DNA of 64,000 nt from assembly GCA_003248775.1 (NCBI GenBank), contig QFQX01000005.1, positions 62,001 through 126,000 of the forward strand, written 5' to 3'. Both the position numbers and the translations under genes were made by a program. The notes under the pieces are model-generated. The model worked only from the letters and a program-made list of their open reading frames with translations. It did not search any database and was not told the DNA's origin. Below, in pieces: positions 42,378 to 52,325 of the stretch (position 1 is its first letter; each line of letters opens with the position of its first letter). Source of the DNA: Shinella sp. Lineage in GTDB: Bacteria; Pseudomonadota; Alphaproteobacteria; Rhizobiales; Rhizobiaceae.

Positions 42378-44066
42378 TCACAGGATCGCGCAGAAGCCGT
42401 CGAGCGGAGCAAGGTGAAGGCTCTTCTTCTCAAGGATACCGCTGTAACCGGGCAGGTCCAGCGCCTGCTTCACGGAGACGCCGGCCGGCAACGCCAGCTT
42501 GTGGGCCTTCCGGCCCATGTTGAAGGCAAAGAGCAACCGCTCATCTCCCTTGGCCCGGATGAAGGCCAGAACGTCGTCCCCTGTATCGAGGAACTGCATG
42601 TCGCCATCGATCAGCGCCCCATGCGCCTTTCGGAAGGCGAGCATGGCGCGATAATGCTCGAGCACCGATGCCTGCTGTCCGTCCTGCACGTCGACCGCCA
42701 GCGCCGCATGCTCGGTCGGCACGGGCAGCCATGGTCTCGAGGCCGTGGTGAAGCCGCCATTCGCCATATCGCCCTTCCACGGCATCGGCGTGCGGCATCC
42801 GTCACGCCCCTTGAAGGCCGGCCAGAAACGAATGCCATAGGGGTCCCGCAGGTCTTCGAAGGCAAGTTCGGCCTCCGGCAACCCCAGTTCCTCGCCCTGA
42901 TAGAGGCAGATGGAGCCGCGCAACGTCGCAAGCACGCTGATCGCCAGCTTGGCCACCTTGGCGCGCTCCGCCTCATTCTGCGCAAACCGGCTCGCATGCC
43001 TCGTGACATCGTGGTTTGAAAAGGCCCAGCAGACCCAGCCATCCGTCACCGAGCGGAAGAAATCCTCGACGCAGCGGCGAATATGGGACGGCGTGAAGTC
43101 CGGTCCGAGCAGGTCGAACGTGTAGCACATGTGCAGCTTGTCGCCGCCGGCCGTGTAGGCCGCAACCGTCCGAAGGGATCGAGCACCGTCGCCCACTTCA
43201 CCAACGCTGGCGCGGTCGGGATATTCGTCTAGCAGCGCCCGGAAACTCTTCAGGAATTCAACGTTTTCCGGCTGTGTCTTGTCATAGAGATGGTTTTGCA
43301 TCCCGTAAGGATTGGCGTCCGGCGCATCAAGGCCCGCATCATCACTGTCGGGCGCATGCGGCGGGTTGTTCCTGAGTTCCTTGTCATGAAAATAGTAGTT
43401 CACCGTATCCAGCCGGAAACCGTCGACACCCCGTTCCAGCCAGAAGCGTACCGCCTTCAGGAGAGCGTCGCGCACCTCGTCATTGTGGAAGTTCAGATCC
43501 GGCTGTGAAGCGAGGAAATTGTGCATGTAATACTGCTTTCGTACGCCATCCCACTCCCAGGCCGGCCCGCCGAACACCGAGAGCCAGTTGGTCGGCGCCG
43601 TGCCATCGGGCTTCGCATCCGCCCAGACGAACCAGTCCGCTTTCGGATTGTCGCGGCTCGACCGGCTTTCCTTGAACCATGGATGCTGGTCCGAGGCGTG
43701 CGACAACACCTGATCGATGATGACCTTCAGTCCCAGCCGATGCGCCTCGGTCATCATCGCGTCGAAATCGGCGAGTGTCCCGAACATCGGGTCGACGTCG
43801 CAGTAATCGGAAACGTCGTACCCCATGTCCGCCATCGGCGAGGTGAAGAAGGGCGACAGCCAGATCGCATCGACACCGAGCGAGGCGATATAGGGCAGCC
43901 TCTCCGCCACTCCCTTGAGGTCGCCGATACCATCGCCATCGGTGTCCTGAAAGGACCGCGGATAAACCTGGTAGATTACAGCCCCGCGCCACCAGTCGGC
44001 AGCACCGGCGCCAGATTTTGTCTTGTCATGGGCCTTGTTGGAGGCCTTGCTGTAACTCGAGGTCAT
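42378..44066 (-). CDS. aglA: alpha-glucosidase, glycoside hydrolase family 13
   Basis: The 562-aa enzyme hydrolyses alpha-glucosides such as sucrose, maltose or trehalose in the cytoplasm. GH13 motifs in order: YQVYPRSFQDTDGDGIGDL, VIIDQVLSH, GFRLDTVNYY (nucleophile Asp), VGEVGDG (acid/base Glu) and FSNHDVTRH (third Asp). The frame runs further upstream, but ATG 44066 (MTSSYSKA) gives the family N-terminus. In Sinorhizobium aglA lies in aglEFGAK; here no sugar transporter is adjacent, so the symbol rests on enzyme resemblance. It is divergent from the next gene. Confidence 0.88.
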   Translation of the reverse strand: MTSSYSKASNKAHDKTKSGAGAADWWRGAVIYQVYPRSFQDTDGDGIGDLKGVAERLPYIASLGVDAIWLSPFFTSPMADMGYDVSDYCDVDPMFGTLADFDAMMTEAHRLGLKVIIDQVLSHASDQHPWFKESRSSRDNPKADWFVWADAKPDGTAPTNWLSVFGGPAWEWDGVRKQYYMHNFLASQPDLNFHNDEVRDALLKAVRFWLERGVDGFRLDTVNYYFHDKELRNNPPHAPDSDDAGLDAPDANPYGMQNHLYDKTQPENVEFLKSFRALLDEYPDRASVGEVGDGARSLRTVAAYTAGGDKLHMCYTFDLLGPDFTPSHIRRCVEDFFRSVTDGWVCWAFSNHDVTRHASRFAQNEAERAKVAKLAISVLATLRGSICLYQGEELGLPEAELAFEDLRDPYGIRFWPAFKGRDGCRTPMPWKGDMANGGFTTASRPWLPVPTEHAALAVDVQDGQQASVLEHYRAMLAFRKAHGALIDGDMQFLDTGDDVLAFIRAKGDERLLFAFNMGRKAHKLALPAGVSVKQALDLPGYSGILEKKSLHLAPLDGFCAIL

Positions 44067-44200
44067 GGAGAGTTCCTGAATGGAGTTTCCGGATCGGCGG
44101 GAATCGTGATCTGAATAGTACCGCCTCGCGAAAAAAGGCCAAGCGGCCGCCAGAACCAATTCCATCGCGAGCACAACCGGGGAACATATCGGGGCAAAGG

Positions 44201-45208
44201 ATGAGCGAAACCGAAAGCCTGACGCTTGAAGAAGCGGAAGCCCGCGTGACAGCTGCCTGTCGCCACGCCGGCGCAAATCTCCCCACAGCCGCTTCACTTG
44301 CCCGCGCCACGCTATCGGCCGAGGCCAGCGGCAATACCTCGGTTGGCCTCAGCCATCTCATCGATTACCTCACCGCCCTGCGGGAGGGCAGGATCAGCGG
44401 CAACGCCGCACCCGTCATCACATCGCCTGCCCCCGCCCTCATCCGCTCGGATGCCAATGGCGGCATCGCCCAACTCGGCTTCGACCTCGCATTCGACGAT
44501 CTGGTCGAGAAGGCGAAAAGCCTTGGCATTGCCCTCTTTGCCCAGCGCAACAGCTTCACCTCGGGAGAACTCGGCTACTATCCGTTCCGGCTGGCGGAGC
44601 GCGGCCTCATGTCCTTCGCCTTCACCACAGGTCCCGCGCTGCTCACGGTGGAAGGTGCGTCGCGGCCACTTTACTGCACCAACCCGATGGCCTTTGCCGC
44701 GCCCGCCGACTCTTATGGTCCGCTCCTGATCGATCAGGCGTCGAGCAACACGGCTTACGTCAATATCCGCAGCGCCGCCGAGCGCAGCGAAACCATTCCG
44801 CTTGGTTGGGCGGTCGATAGCCAGGGACATCCAACCACAAATCCGAATGAGGCAATGCGCGGCGCGCTTCTGGCCTTCGGTGGATCGCGCGGCGCCAATA
44901 TCGCGCTGATGGTCGAGATTCTGGCCTCCGGCCTCTCCGCCGCCAACTGGTCGATGGACGCGCCGTCTTTCACCGAAGGCGACCAGAGCCCCGGCTCGGG
45001 CCTCACCGTCATCGCCATCGCTCCCGCCCTTCTCGACGAGGGTTTCGAAACGCGGCTTGCCGCCCAGTTGAAGCGCCTGGCGGAAGAAGGCGTGCATGTG
45101 CCGGGTATTGCCAAGGCGAAACGGATGAAGACTGCGGCATCCGCAGGCATCATTGTCGGCAAATCCCTCATGGCCCGCATCGACGGTTTTGCTGCCCACC
45201 GCGGCTGA
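44201..45208 (+). CDS. Ldh_2 (malate/L-lactate dehydrogenase-type) NAD(P)-dependent oxidoreductase
   Basis: The 335-aa protein has the MDH/LDH type 2 fold: LSHLIDYLTALREGRI near the start, FAQRNSFTSGELGYYPFRLAERGLMSFAFT and NPMAFAAPADSYGPLLIDQASS in the middle. Relatives reduce 2-keto acids, delta1-piperideine-2-carboxylate or ureidoglycolate, so the substrate cannot be fixed. ATG 44201 is preferred for its fit to the family and its GGGGCAAAGG upstream. It is 134 bp from the divergent alpha-glucosidase. Confidence 0.85.
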   Translation: MSETESLTLEEAEARVTAACRHAGANLPTAASLARATLSAEASGNTSVGLSHLIDYLTALREGRISGNAAPVITSPAPALIRSDANGGIAQLGFDLAFDDLVEKAKSLGIALFAQRNSFTSGELGYYPFRLAERGLMSFAFTTGPALLTVEGASRPLYCTNPMAFAAPADSYGPLLIDQASSNTAYVNIRSAAERSETIPLGWAVDSQGHPTTNPNEAMRGALLAFGGSRGANIALMVEILASGLSAANWSMDAPSFTEGDQSPGSGLTVIAIAPALLDEGFETRLAAQLKRLAEEGVHVPGIAKAKRMKTAASAGIIVGKSLMARIDGFAAHRG

Positions 45209-45356
45209 CATCAACCTGTAATACTACCATCACATAAAGCCGGAGAGCGAAGAAGGCGGGAGTCGCATGACCGCGCTCCCCTGATGTGCGGGCTGCCGCG
45301 CGGCGATCATCCGGGCGAAACACCGGGGCGCGGCCGATCCCGGAGGTGGCGAGAAC

Positions 45357-46424
45357 ATGCCCAGACTGACCATCGTGACCGATGCCTGGCATCCGCAGGT
45401 GAACGGAGTGGTGCGTTCCATCGAGAACACCAACCGCGAACTGGCGGCAATGGGGGTCGACGTGTCGATGCTCACACCCCAGCCCTTCCCCAGCATTCCG
45501 ATGCCGACCTATCCGGAAATCCGCCTTTCGCTGGCACGTTACACCCAGGTCGCGCGCTACATCGAGGATCACAAGCCGGATTACATGCACATCGCGACCG
45601 AAGGCCCGCTCGGCCTCTGGGCACGCCGCTGGTGCCTGAGGCATCACATGCCCTTCTCGACCAGCTATCACACCCGCTTTCCCGAATATGTCGCGGCCCG
45701 CGCGCCTATCCCGGTGTCCTGGCTCTATGCTTATGTCCGCTGGTTCCACAATCGCGGTGGAGCCTGCATGGTCGCCACCGAAAGCCTGCGCCGCGAACTC
45801 TCGGAAAAGGGCCTGAACAACCTCTGCCTCTGGAGCCGTGGTATCGACACCACGCTTTTCCGCCCGCGTCCCCGGCAGGAAAACCCCATGGGCCTGCCGC
45901 GTCCGATCTTCATGACGGTCGGCCGCGTGGCGGTGGAAAAGAACCTGCCGGCCTTCCTCGATCTCGATCTGCCGGGTTCAAAGGTGGTGGTCGGGGACGG
46001 CCCCGCCCGCGCCGAACTGGAGGCCCATTATCCGCGCGTACATTTCACAGGCCTGAAGACCGGCGAGGATCTCGCTGAAACCTATGCGCAGGCTGATGTC
46101 TTCGTCTTCCCCTCGAGAACCGATACATTCGGCAACACCATCCTGGAAGCCATGGCCTCCGGCGTTCCGGTCGCAGCCTTCCCGGTCACGGGTCCGGTCG
46201 ATATCATTCCGGCGGAAAGCGGAGCGGGCGCGCTGGACGACAACCTCAAGAATGCCTGCCTGAAAGCGCTCGATTGTTCGCGGGACAAGGCGCGCGCGCT
46301 TGCGGAAACCTTCTCGTGGCAATCCGCCACGACCCAGTTTCTCGACAACGTCATCGAGGCGAAGACGCAGGCGCGGCGCAAGCTGCTGCCGCTGCGCCAA
46401 CCCGGACGCCAGATCGGCGCGTAG
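45357..46424 (+). CDS. GT4-family glycosyltransferase
   Basis: The 355-aa protein has the GT-B fold of family 4: N-terminal IVTDAWHPQVNGVVRSIENTNRELAAMG, linker STSYHTRFPEY, and C-terminal nucleotide-sugar domain MTVGRVAVEKN and SRTDTFGNTILEAMASGVPV with the E-X7-E pattern. The pattern resembles lipid glycosyltransferases (SqdX, MgtA, and Agrobacterium glycolipid synthase). It may therefore make glycolipids, especially those replacing phospholipids under phosphate shortage; this is inferred. GAGGTGG precedes ATG 45357. Confidence 0.88.
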   Translation: MPRLTIVTDAWHPQVNGVVRSIENTNRELAAMGVDVSMLTPQPFPSIPMPTYPEIRLSLARYTQVARYIEDHKPDYMHIATEGPLGLWARRWCLRHHMPFSTSYHTRFPEYVAARAPIPVSWLYAYVRWFHNRGGACMVATESLRRELSEKGLNNLCLWSRGIDTTLFRPRPRQENPMGLPRPIFMTVGRVAVEKNLPAFLDLDLPGSKVVVGDGPARAELEAHYPRVHFTGLKTGEDLAETYAQADVFVFPSRTDTFGNTILEAMASGVPVAAFPVTGPVDIIPAESGAGALDDNLKNACLKALDCSRDKARALAETFSWQSATTQFLDNVIEAKTQARRKLLPLRQPGRQIGA

Positions 46425-46490
46425 AGTAATTCCAGCAAACGTGTGAAACGGTCTTGCGTCAGGAATTGCGCGAAACGACGAGATGGAGAC

Positions 46491-47915
46491 TCAGCGCTTC
46501 TTCTTGCGATTTTCGAACGGGTTGTCCGACGCCTTGAAATGGATGCGGATCGGCACGCCGGGCAACTGGAAATCGTTGCGTAGGCCGTTCGTCAGGTAGC
46601 GCACATAGGATTCCGGGAGCGCATCGGCGCGCGTGCAGGAAACCATGAAGGCTGGCGGACGCGCCTTCACCTGCGTCATGTATTTGAGCTTGATGCGCCG
46701 GCCGGAAACGGCCGGTGGCGGATGCTGGATCTGCTGATGCTCCAGCCAGCGATTGAGCTTGGCGGTCGAGATGCGACGGTTCCACACGCGGTCCGTGTCG
46801 ATGATGTTCTGCATCAGCTTGTCGAGACCGTAACCGGTCTGGCCGGAAATCGGCACGGCGCGGATGCCGCGGGCCTGCGGCAGCAGGCGCTCCGTCTTCT
46901 CGCGAAGGTCGGCAAGCACAGCCTGCGGATCTTCAACCAGATCCCACTTGTTGAAGGCGAGCACGGCGGCGCGGCCTTCGCGCAGCACCAGATCGGCGAT
47001 CTGCAGGTCCTGCTTTTCGAAGGGGATTGTGGCGTCGAACACGATCACCACCGTTTCGGCAAAGCGGATGGCGCGCAGCGCATCGGCAACGGAAAGCTTT
47101 TCCAGCTTTTCCTGCACCTTCGCCTTGCGCCGCATGCCGGCGGTGTCGAACATCTTGATGGTGCGGCCGCGCCAGTCCCATTCGACGGAAATGCTATCTC
47201 GGGTGATGCCCGCCTCAGGGCCTGTCAGCAGGCGGTCTTCGCCGAGGAACCGGTTGATCAGCGTCGATTTGCCGGCATTCGGGCGACCGACGATCGCCAC
47301 GCGCAGCGGCTTGGTCTCGTCATAATCAGGCTCTTCCTCGTCGTCGCCCTCTTCAAGGCTGCCCGGCGCGACGGAAACGTTAGTCACCGCCTCATCGATT
47401 TCCTCGGGGAAGGCGCGCTCTTCGCCGATCGCCGCAACGATGGCGTCTCGCAGGTCGATCATGCCCTGGCCATGCTCGGCCGAAATCGGGCAAGGCTCGC
47501 CCAGGCCGAGCGTGAAGGCGTCATAGAAGCCGCCGTCCGAGCCGCGGGCTTCGGACTTGTTGGCAACCAGCACCACCGGCTTGCCGCTGCGGCGCAGGAG
47601 TTCACCGAAAGTCTTGTCGAGCGGCGTCAGGCCGGACTTGGCATCGACCACGAACAGCGTCAGGTCCGCTTCGTCGATGGCCGCCTCGGTCTGCGCGCGC
47701 ATGCGGCCTTCGAGCGTGTCGGGACCGGTCTCTTCGAGACCGGCGGTATCGATGATCGTGAAGCGCAGATCGATGAGCTTGGCATCGCCCGGCCGGCGAT
47801 CCCGCGTCACGCCGGGCGTGTCGTCGACAAGCGCCAGCTTCTTTCCGACCAGACGGTTGAAAAGCGTGGACTTGCCGACATTCGGACGGCCGACGATGGC
47901 GACGGTGAAGCTCAT
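46491..47915 (-). CDS. der: ribosome-assembly GTPase Der (EngA)
   Basis: Der is an essential GTPase in 50S subunit maturation. The 474-aa protein has two tandem G domains: GRPNVGKST with DTPGVTRDR, DTAGLEE and NKSE in the first, then GRPNAGKST, DTAGMRRK and NKWD in the second. A C-terminal KH-like domain ends in a basic tail (FENRKKKR). An acidic linker (about 145-185) lies between the G domains. It follows the YfgM-like gene by 38 bp on the same strand, a common arrangement. Confidence 0.97.
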   Translation of the reverse strand: MSFTVAIVGRPNVGKSTLFNRLVGKKLALVDDTPGVTRDRRPGDAKLIDLRFTIIDTAGLEETGPDTLEGRMRAQTEAAIDEADLTLFVVDAKSGLTPLDKTFGELLRRSGKPVVLVANKSEARGSDGGFYDAFTLGLGEPCPISAEHGQGMIDLRDAIVAAIGEERAFPEEIDEAVTNVSVAPGSLEEGDDEEEPDYDETKPLRVAIVGRPNAGKSTLINRFLGEDRLLTGPEAGITRDSISVEWDWRGRTIKMFDTAGMRRKAKVQEKLEKLSVADALRAIRFAETVVIVFDATIPFEKQDLQIADLVLREGRAAVLAFNKWDLVEDPQAVLADLREKTERLLPQARGIRAVPISGQTGYGLDKLMQNIIDTDRVWNRRISTAKLNRWLEHQQIQHPPPAVSGRRIKLKYMTQVKARPPAFMVSCTRADALPESYVRYLTNGLRNDFQLPGVPIRIHFKASDNPFENRKKKR

Positions 47916-47953
47916 GCGGTTTTATCCTTCCGGGCGAAAGCGCCCAAAACGGC

Positions 47954-48625
47954 TCAGGGCGCCTTGCCGGAGGCGATGATGTTGTCGAGCAGCATGCGGG
48001 CACGGTTCGCCACGTTGCGCGGGGCTTCTGCATCCTCGGTGATCTGCTCGAACCATTCGCGCGCACGCGCCATGTCGCCGGCCTTATAGGCGGCAAGCCC
48101 AAGCGCTTCGCGAGCCGAATGGCGCATCGCGTCGGTCGGGGTCGCCATGGATTCCACCTCGGCGGAAACCTGCTCATAGGTGCCGCTATCGATCAGCAGC
48201 CATGCAGCACGCATGTGCGCCACATCGCGGATCACCTGCGGCACGGAAGTGTCCTTGCCGATTTCGGTAAAGGCGGCGATTGCGGCGGCGGCATCGCCCT
48301 TCTGCGCCTGCACGGTGGCCGAGCGCATGCGCGCCAGAACCGCATAGGCGCCGAAGCCGTCCTTCTCCAGCGCGGCGAGCGCTGCGGTGGCCTCGTCGTT
48401 CTTGCCTTGATTGGCAAGCGTCAGCGCGGCAAGAAACTGGTCGCCCGCGCCCGACGAGCGGTGCGAATGCCAGTATTCATAGCCGCGATAACCCGCGGTG
48501 CCGAGAACGATCAGGAGAGCGACGCCGATGATGATCGGCGCAAATTTCCGCCAGACCATCTTGACCTGCTCCGAACGGAGCTCGTCGTTGACTTCGCGAA
48601 TAAAGCTGTCGTTGTTATCCACCAT
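47954..48625 (-). CDS. YfgM-like TPR membrane protein
   Basis: The 223-aa protein has a cytoplasmic N-terminus (DNNDSFIREVNDELRSEQVKMVWRKFAP), one membrane helix (about 30-48) and a periplasmic tetratricopeptide-type domain of helix pairs. The E. coli relative YfgM is an ancillary SecYEG/PpiD-associated chaperone and also sits just upstream of der. The same operon order supports the assignment. Confidence 0.85.
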   Translation of the reverse strand: MVDNNDSFIREVNDELRSEQVKMVWRKFAPIIIGVALLIVLGTAGYRGYEYWHSHRSSGAGDQFLAALTLANQGKNDEATAALAALEKDGFGAYAVLARMRSATVQAQKGDAAAAIAAFTEIGKDTSVPQVIRDVAHMRAAWLLIDSGTYEQVSAEVESMATPTDAMRHSAREALGLAAYKAGDMARAREWFEQITEDAEAPRNVANRARMLLDNIIASGKAP

Positions 48626-48762
48626 GTCTCGTTCCGGAAGGCCGGCCTTTCAACTGCATTCTGCTGTGTAAGCGGCCTTCCTAGAGCAAAGGATGTCCAA
48701 ATGGAAGCATCCTTTGCAGTCACAAGGGCGGCACTGACGGGGAAAACGCCCCGACAGGGCAA

Positions 48763-49341
48763 TTACATTGGAATGGGAGCCACCCCGATCAGCCAGAAGT
48801 GGAGCTTCCAGACGAACAGCGCCCAGATCAGCGCGCCCACGCCGATGGCGATCAGGTCGTATTTTGCCGAGACGAAGGGGCGCGGCGTGATGAGGCCTGC
48901 CCGCTCGCGGCGCTTCAGCGCGATGCGCAGGATGACGCCCCATGCGAGGAAGGAACCGAACAGCAGCACGGATGCCAGATCGCCATTGGCGAGCAGATGG
49001 GAGAAGGCCCAGATCTTAACGCCGAGAATCATCGGATGCCTGGTCTTCGTCGCGATATGGCCCGCGGGAAGCTCCGCAGCGGCAAGACAGATCATCGCAA
49101 ACAGCATCAGCGTCACGGTGAGATGCGACATGCCCACCGGCGGGAACCAGAGATTGATGGTAGGCGAACTTGCCCAGCCATAGATCAGCACGACGATCGA
49201 AACGATGCTGGCGATGGAGTAGATACCCTTCCAGCCATTTTCGCCGAACTTGTCGACCATTCCCGATCTGAAACCCGGGGCAACGACCCGGACCAGATGC
49301 AGGCCAAGAAACAGGATGATCCCGAGAATCAGGATTGCCAT
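48763..49341 (-). CDS. nnrU: NnrU family membrane protein
   Basis: The 192-aa protein has about five to six membrane helices and the family block TRHPMILGVKIWAFSHLLANGDLASVLLFGSFLAWG, shared by NnrU and the NnrU/isoprenylcysteine methyltransferase-like group. NnrU was first linked to nitric oxide metabolism in denitrifiers, though many family members occur without denitrification genes. ATG 49341 has GAGGT upstream; the frame remains open to 49488 without support. Confidence 0.85.
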   Translation of the reverse strand: MAILILGIILFLGLHLVRVVAPGFRSGMVDKFGENGWKGIYSIASIVSIVVLIYGWASSPTINLWFPPVGMSHLTVTLMLFAMICLAAAELPAGHIATKTRHPMILGVKIWAFSHLLANGDLASVLLFGSFLAWGVILRIALKRRERAGLITPRPFVSAKYDLIAIGVGALIWALFVWKLHFWLIGVAPIPM

Positions 49342-49468
49342 CGATAAGACCTCGTCTTGATAATGTTGATAATGGAATAGTGATCTCTGTCGCCAATTTC
49401 CAGTGTGTTCAAAGCTTCGCCGCATTTGGATGACAGGACGCCCGCTTTGTTCGACTACGGGTTCCAGC

Positions 49469-50518
49469 ATGCTTCGTTCGTCCGCCATCCTTTCGCTCGC
49501 CTTTTTCCTGCCTCTGCCGCTGATGGCAGAGCCGCTTCAGGAGGCCGGCCAAATGGCAGACCAGACAGCTCCAGCCGCACAGGAACAGGCGACACCCGCA
49601 CAGGAAAAGCCGAAGCAACTGCTGCTGATCTCGTTCGACGGCGCCTATGACAACGCGCTGTGGAGCAAAAGCCGCGACATCGCGCGGCGCGCCAACAACG
49701 CCCACTTCACCTACTTCCTATCCTGCACCACGCTCATTCCGCGCGCTGCCTCCAAGGGCTATCAGGCGCCCGGCAAGAAGGCCGGCCGTTCGAATGTCGG
49801 CTTCGCGCCGACCGTGGAAGACGTGACGACCCGCCTCGACAATCTGTGGAATGCCCACCTTGAAGGCCACGAGATCGGCAGCCATGTCTGCGGCCACTTC
49901 GATGGCAAGGATTGGTCTAAGGCGGATTGGCTTTCCGAATTCTCCACCTTCCGCACAACCCTCGCCAATGCATGGAAGGCGAACGGCGTTGGGGACAAGG
50001 AACCGCCGGGCTGGCAAGAATTCGCCGCCCACGGCATCAAGGGCGTCCGCGCCCCTTACCTCTCGGCCCCGGACAGCCTCGTCGAAGCCGAGAAGGCCTT
50101 CGGCTTCACCTTCGATGCAAGCCTCGTGACCAAGGGACCTGCCCTGCCGCAGCAGGATGGTTCGGTCACCCGCTTCGGCCTGCCGCTCATTCCCGAAGGA
50201 CCGCAGAACCGCCGCATCATCGGCATGGACTACAATCTCTTCGTTCGCCACTCCGCCGGCATCGACAACCCCTCGCGCTCGCAGGAATTCGAGGAGCGCA
50301 CCTATACGGCCTTCAAGTCGACGTTCGAAGACCAGTACAATGGCGCACGCATCCCGGTTCAGTTCGGTTTCCATTTCGTCCAGATGAATGCCGGAGCCTA
50401 CTGGCGCGCCATGGAACGGTTGGTCACCGACGTCTGTCAGCGCACGGACGTCGCCTGCGTCACCTATTCGGAAGCGATGGATATCCTGGCGAAACGTCAG
50501 GCGCCTCCCCGGTCCTGA
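49469..50518 (+). CDS. polysaccharide deacetylase family protein, secreted
   Basis: The 349-aa precursor has a signal peptide (1-20, cleaved after LMA) and a short Gln/Ala/Pro-rich linker. The NodB-type fold follows: LLISFDGAYDN with the metal Asp, then GHEIGSHVCGHFDG with the paired His. It has a longer insert than small NodB proteins. It probably removes acetyl groups from a surface glycan or peptidoglycan in the periplasm. It stands alone in this orientation. Confidence 0.85.
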   Translation: MLRSSAILSLAFFLPLPLMAEPLQEAGQMADQTAPAAQEQATPAQEKPKQLLLISFDGAYDNALWSKSRDIARRANNAHFTYFLSCTTLIPRAASKGYQAPGKKAGRSNVGFAPTVEDVTTRLDNLWNAHLEGHEIGSHVCGHFDGKDWSKADWLSEFSTFRTTLANAWKANGVGDKEPPGWQEFAAHGIKGVRAPYLSAPDSLVEAEKAFGFTFDASLVTKGPALPQQDGSVTRFGLPLIPEGPQNRRIIGMDYNLFVRHSAGIDNPSRSQEFEERTYTAFKSTFEDQYNGARIPVQFGFHFVQMNAGAYWRAMERLVTDVCQRTDVACVTYSEAMDILAKRQAPPRS

Positions 50519-50898
50519 CCGCTCCCGACACCGGGCGGGGATGATTCCGGCCCCCTCCTGAAAAATACTCCGGCATCATCAAGGACTTGACGAGAACGCC
50601 CCCTCTTTGGCGTCCCCGTGCGACCGCGATCGCATAATGTGATGAAGCCATCGGATGGGAAACCGGCTTCGCGAACCGGCGCACCAAGGATCATGAACCG
50701 GTTACCGATGGCGGCTGCAATCAAGGTCTTTCGGAACCCTGCGACGATAACCGAAGACCGAGGCGAAGATCACAGCCGGGGCAGGCGGAACGCCTGATAC
50801 CAATACCCCCAAATTCAACCCCGCCTGCCCTTCTCCCAAAACAAAACCGCGCCGGAGTGATCCGACGCGGCTGAAGGTGCTGACGAAGCAAGCACGTC
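50519..50898. other. 380-bp intergenic region, no gene seen
   Basis: Between the deacetylase and bacA stops I find no convincing frame or repeat. The only clear element is a terminator for bacA at the right edge (50838-50870). Confidence 0.7.
50838..50870 (-). terminator. bacA terminator
   Basis: On the minus strand CCGCGTCGGA pairs with TCCGGCGCGG (one mismatch), loop TCAC, followed by TTTTGTTTT. Confidence 0.75.
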
Positions 50899-52176
50899 TC
50901 AGTGCTTGTTCGCCTCGATCTCGCCGAACTGCTGTTCGTGCTCGAGATATTTCTGGTCGATTTCCGGCAGCGCCTCATTGTCGATCGCGGCTTCGAACGT
51001 GCGCAAACGTTTGTAGATCGAGAGCAGTTCGACGATCGTCGGCCACACGTTGACGAGATACTGGAACGAGTTCGACACCTGCCCGAAGGCGGTCGCGATC
51101 TGCTGGTAGATACCATAGGTGATCTTCACGGCGACGATGGTCGGCACCAGCATGAAGATCAGGAACAGCGCGTCGGCCTGATTGTAGAACGACCGCGCCA
51201 GGTTGAAGTAGGTGTAGTGGAAATAGAGGCGGAAATAGTTTTTCCGCACATTGGAGAAGAGCTCGGCAACGGTCAGCGGCTGGGCCCTGTCCGCATGGTC
51301 CTCGCCATAGACGAGTTCCTTACGGTAGGCCGCTTCGACACGCTGGTTGCGGAATTCGAGACCCGGCAGCTTGATGCCGACAAGCGCCAGCAGGCCGGTA
51401 CCGAAGACGGACCAGACCAGCGCCAGCCAGAACAGGCTGTGAGGAATCTGGCCGATGATCGGCAGATCGGTCACGTATTTCGACAGCACGAACAGGATCG
51501 GCAGGAAGGCGACGAGGTTCATCACCGCATCGATCAGGCTCACGCCCAGCCCCTCGAATGTGGTGGCGAAGCGCATGGTGTCTTCCTGCACGCGCTGGGA
51601 GGCACCTTCGATATGGCGCACTTTCTGCCACTTCGACATGTAGTAGTTGTTCATCGCCGAGCGCCAGCGGAACACATAGTGGCTGACGAAGAAGCGTACC
51701 ACGACGAAGACAGCCACGTTCAGGAAGGCGATGCTCCAGAACGTGATCATCAGGCTGTAGAAATCCCATTCCGAGATGCCGGGCTTGCCGGTCAGTGCGT
51801 TCTGCAAGAGGTCGCCGAAGGGACGGCGCCAGTTGTTGAGCAGCACCGATACCTGAACGTCGAAATAGGTGGTGAAGATGATGAAATAGGAACCCCAGAT
51901 CGCCCAGTGCCGCCAGGGATGATCCTTGGCGTAGAACTCCCAGAAAAGACCGAAGACCGCCGCCCACACTGCCGCGTAGAGGTAGAACCACAGGTAGTCG
52001 GTGGTGATGAAGAAGCTCAGGTTGATGATCGGTTCGGCATCTTCCGGCATCGGCTGGAAGCCGAGTGCCGCACCCATCTGCGCTCCCGCCAGATACCAGA
52101 CGAGGATGGCAAGAAGGGTCCAGATAGCGAAGGATGAGAAGAACAGTTTCGGTTTGGGAAAGAAGGATTGAAACAC
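50899..52176 (-). CDS. bacA: BacA/SbmA peptide transporter
   Basis: The 425-aa inner-membrane protein imports antimicrobial and other peptides using the proton gradient. The family blocks are present: SFFPKPKLFFSSFAIWTLLAILVWY, WALWGS-like segment, RWRSAMNNYYMSKW, IEGASQRVQEDTMRFA and FYNQADALFLIFMLVPTI. There are about seven to eight membrane helices and no ATPase domain. In Sinorhizobium BacA is needed for bacteroid survival against host NCR peptides and for very-long-chain fatty acid modification of lipid A. The protein appears intact. Confidence 0.95.
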   Translation of the reverse strand: MFQSFFPKPKLFFSSFAIWTLLAILVWYLAGAQMGAALGFQPMPEDAEPIINLSFFITTDYLWFYLYAAVWAAVFGLFWEFYAKDHPWRHWAIWGSYFIIFTTYFDVQVSVLLNNWRRPFGDLLQNALTGKPGISEWDFYSLMITFWSIAFLNVAVFVVVRFFVSHYVFRWRSAMNNYYMSKWQKVRHIEGASQRVQEDTMRFATTFEGLGVSLIDAVMNLVAFLPILFVLSKYVTDLPIIGQIPHSLFWLALVWSVFGTGLLALVGIKLPGLEFRNQRVEAAYRKELVYGEDHADRAQPLTVAELFSNVRKNYFRLYFHYTYFNLARSFYNQADALFLIFMLVPTIVAVKITYGIYQQIATAFGQVSNSFQYLVNVWPTIVELLSIYKRLRTFEAAIDNEALPEIDQKYLEHEQQFGEIEANKH

Positions 52177-52325
52177 GGGGAAGGCTGCTTTCTCGGCGTG
52201 AAACGGGAGGGCGTTTGAAACCCGGTCTGTCGCGCGAAATTAGGGCAGAACAAAGAACCCGGCAACGCCATTACCAAAATGTAACCGGACCGGCTGAAGC
52301 CAATTCACAGCTTAGCCGCAGCGGC

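Noticed and set aside
49357..49370. TTGAT-AATG-TTGAT next to nnrU as an FNR/NnrR box
   Set aside because: The two halves are direct, not inverted repeats, so it lacks the symmetry these dimeric regulators need.
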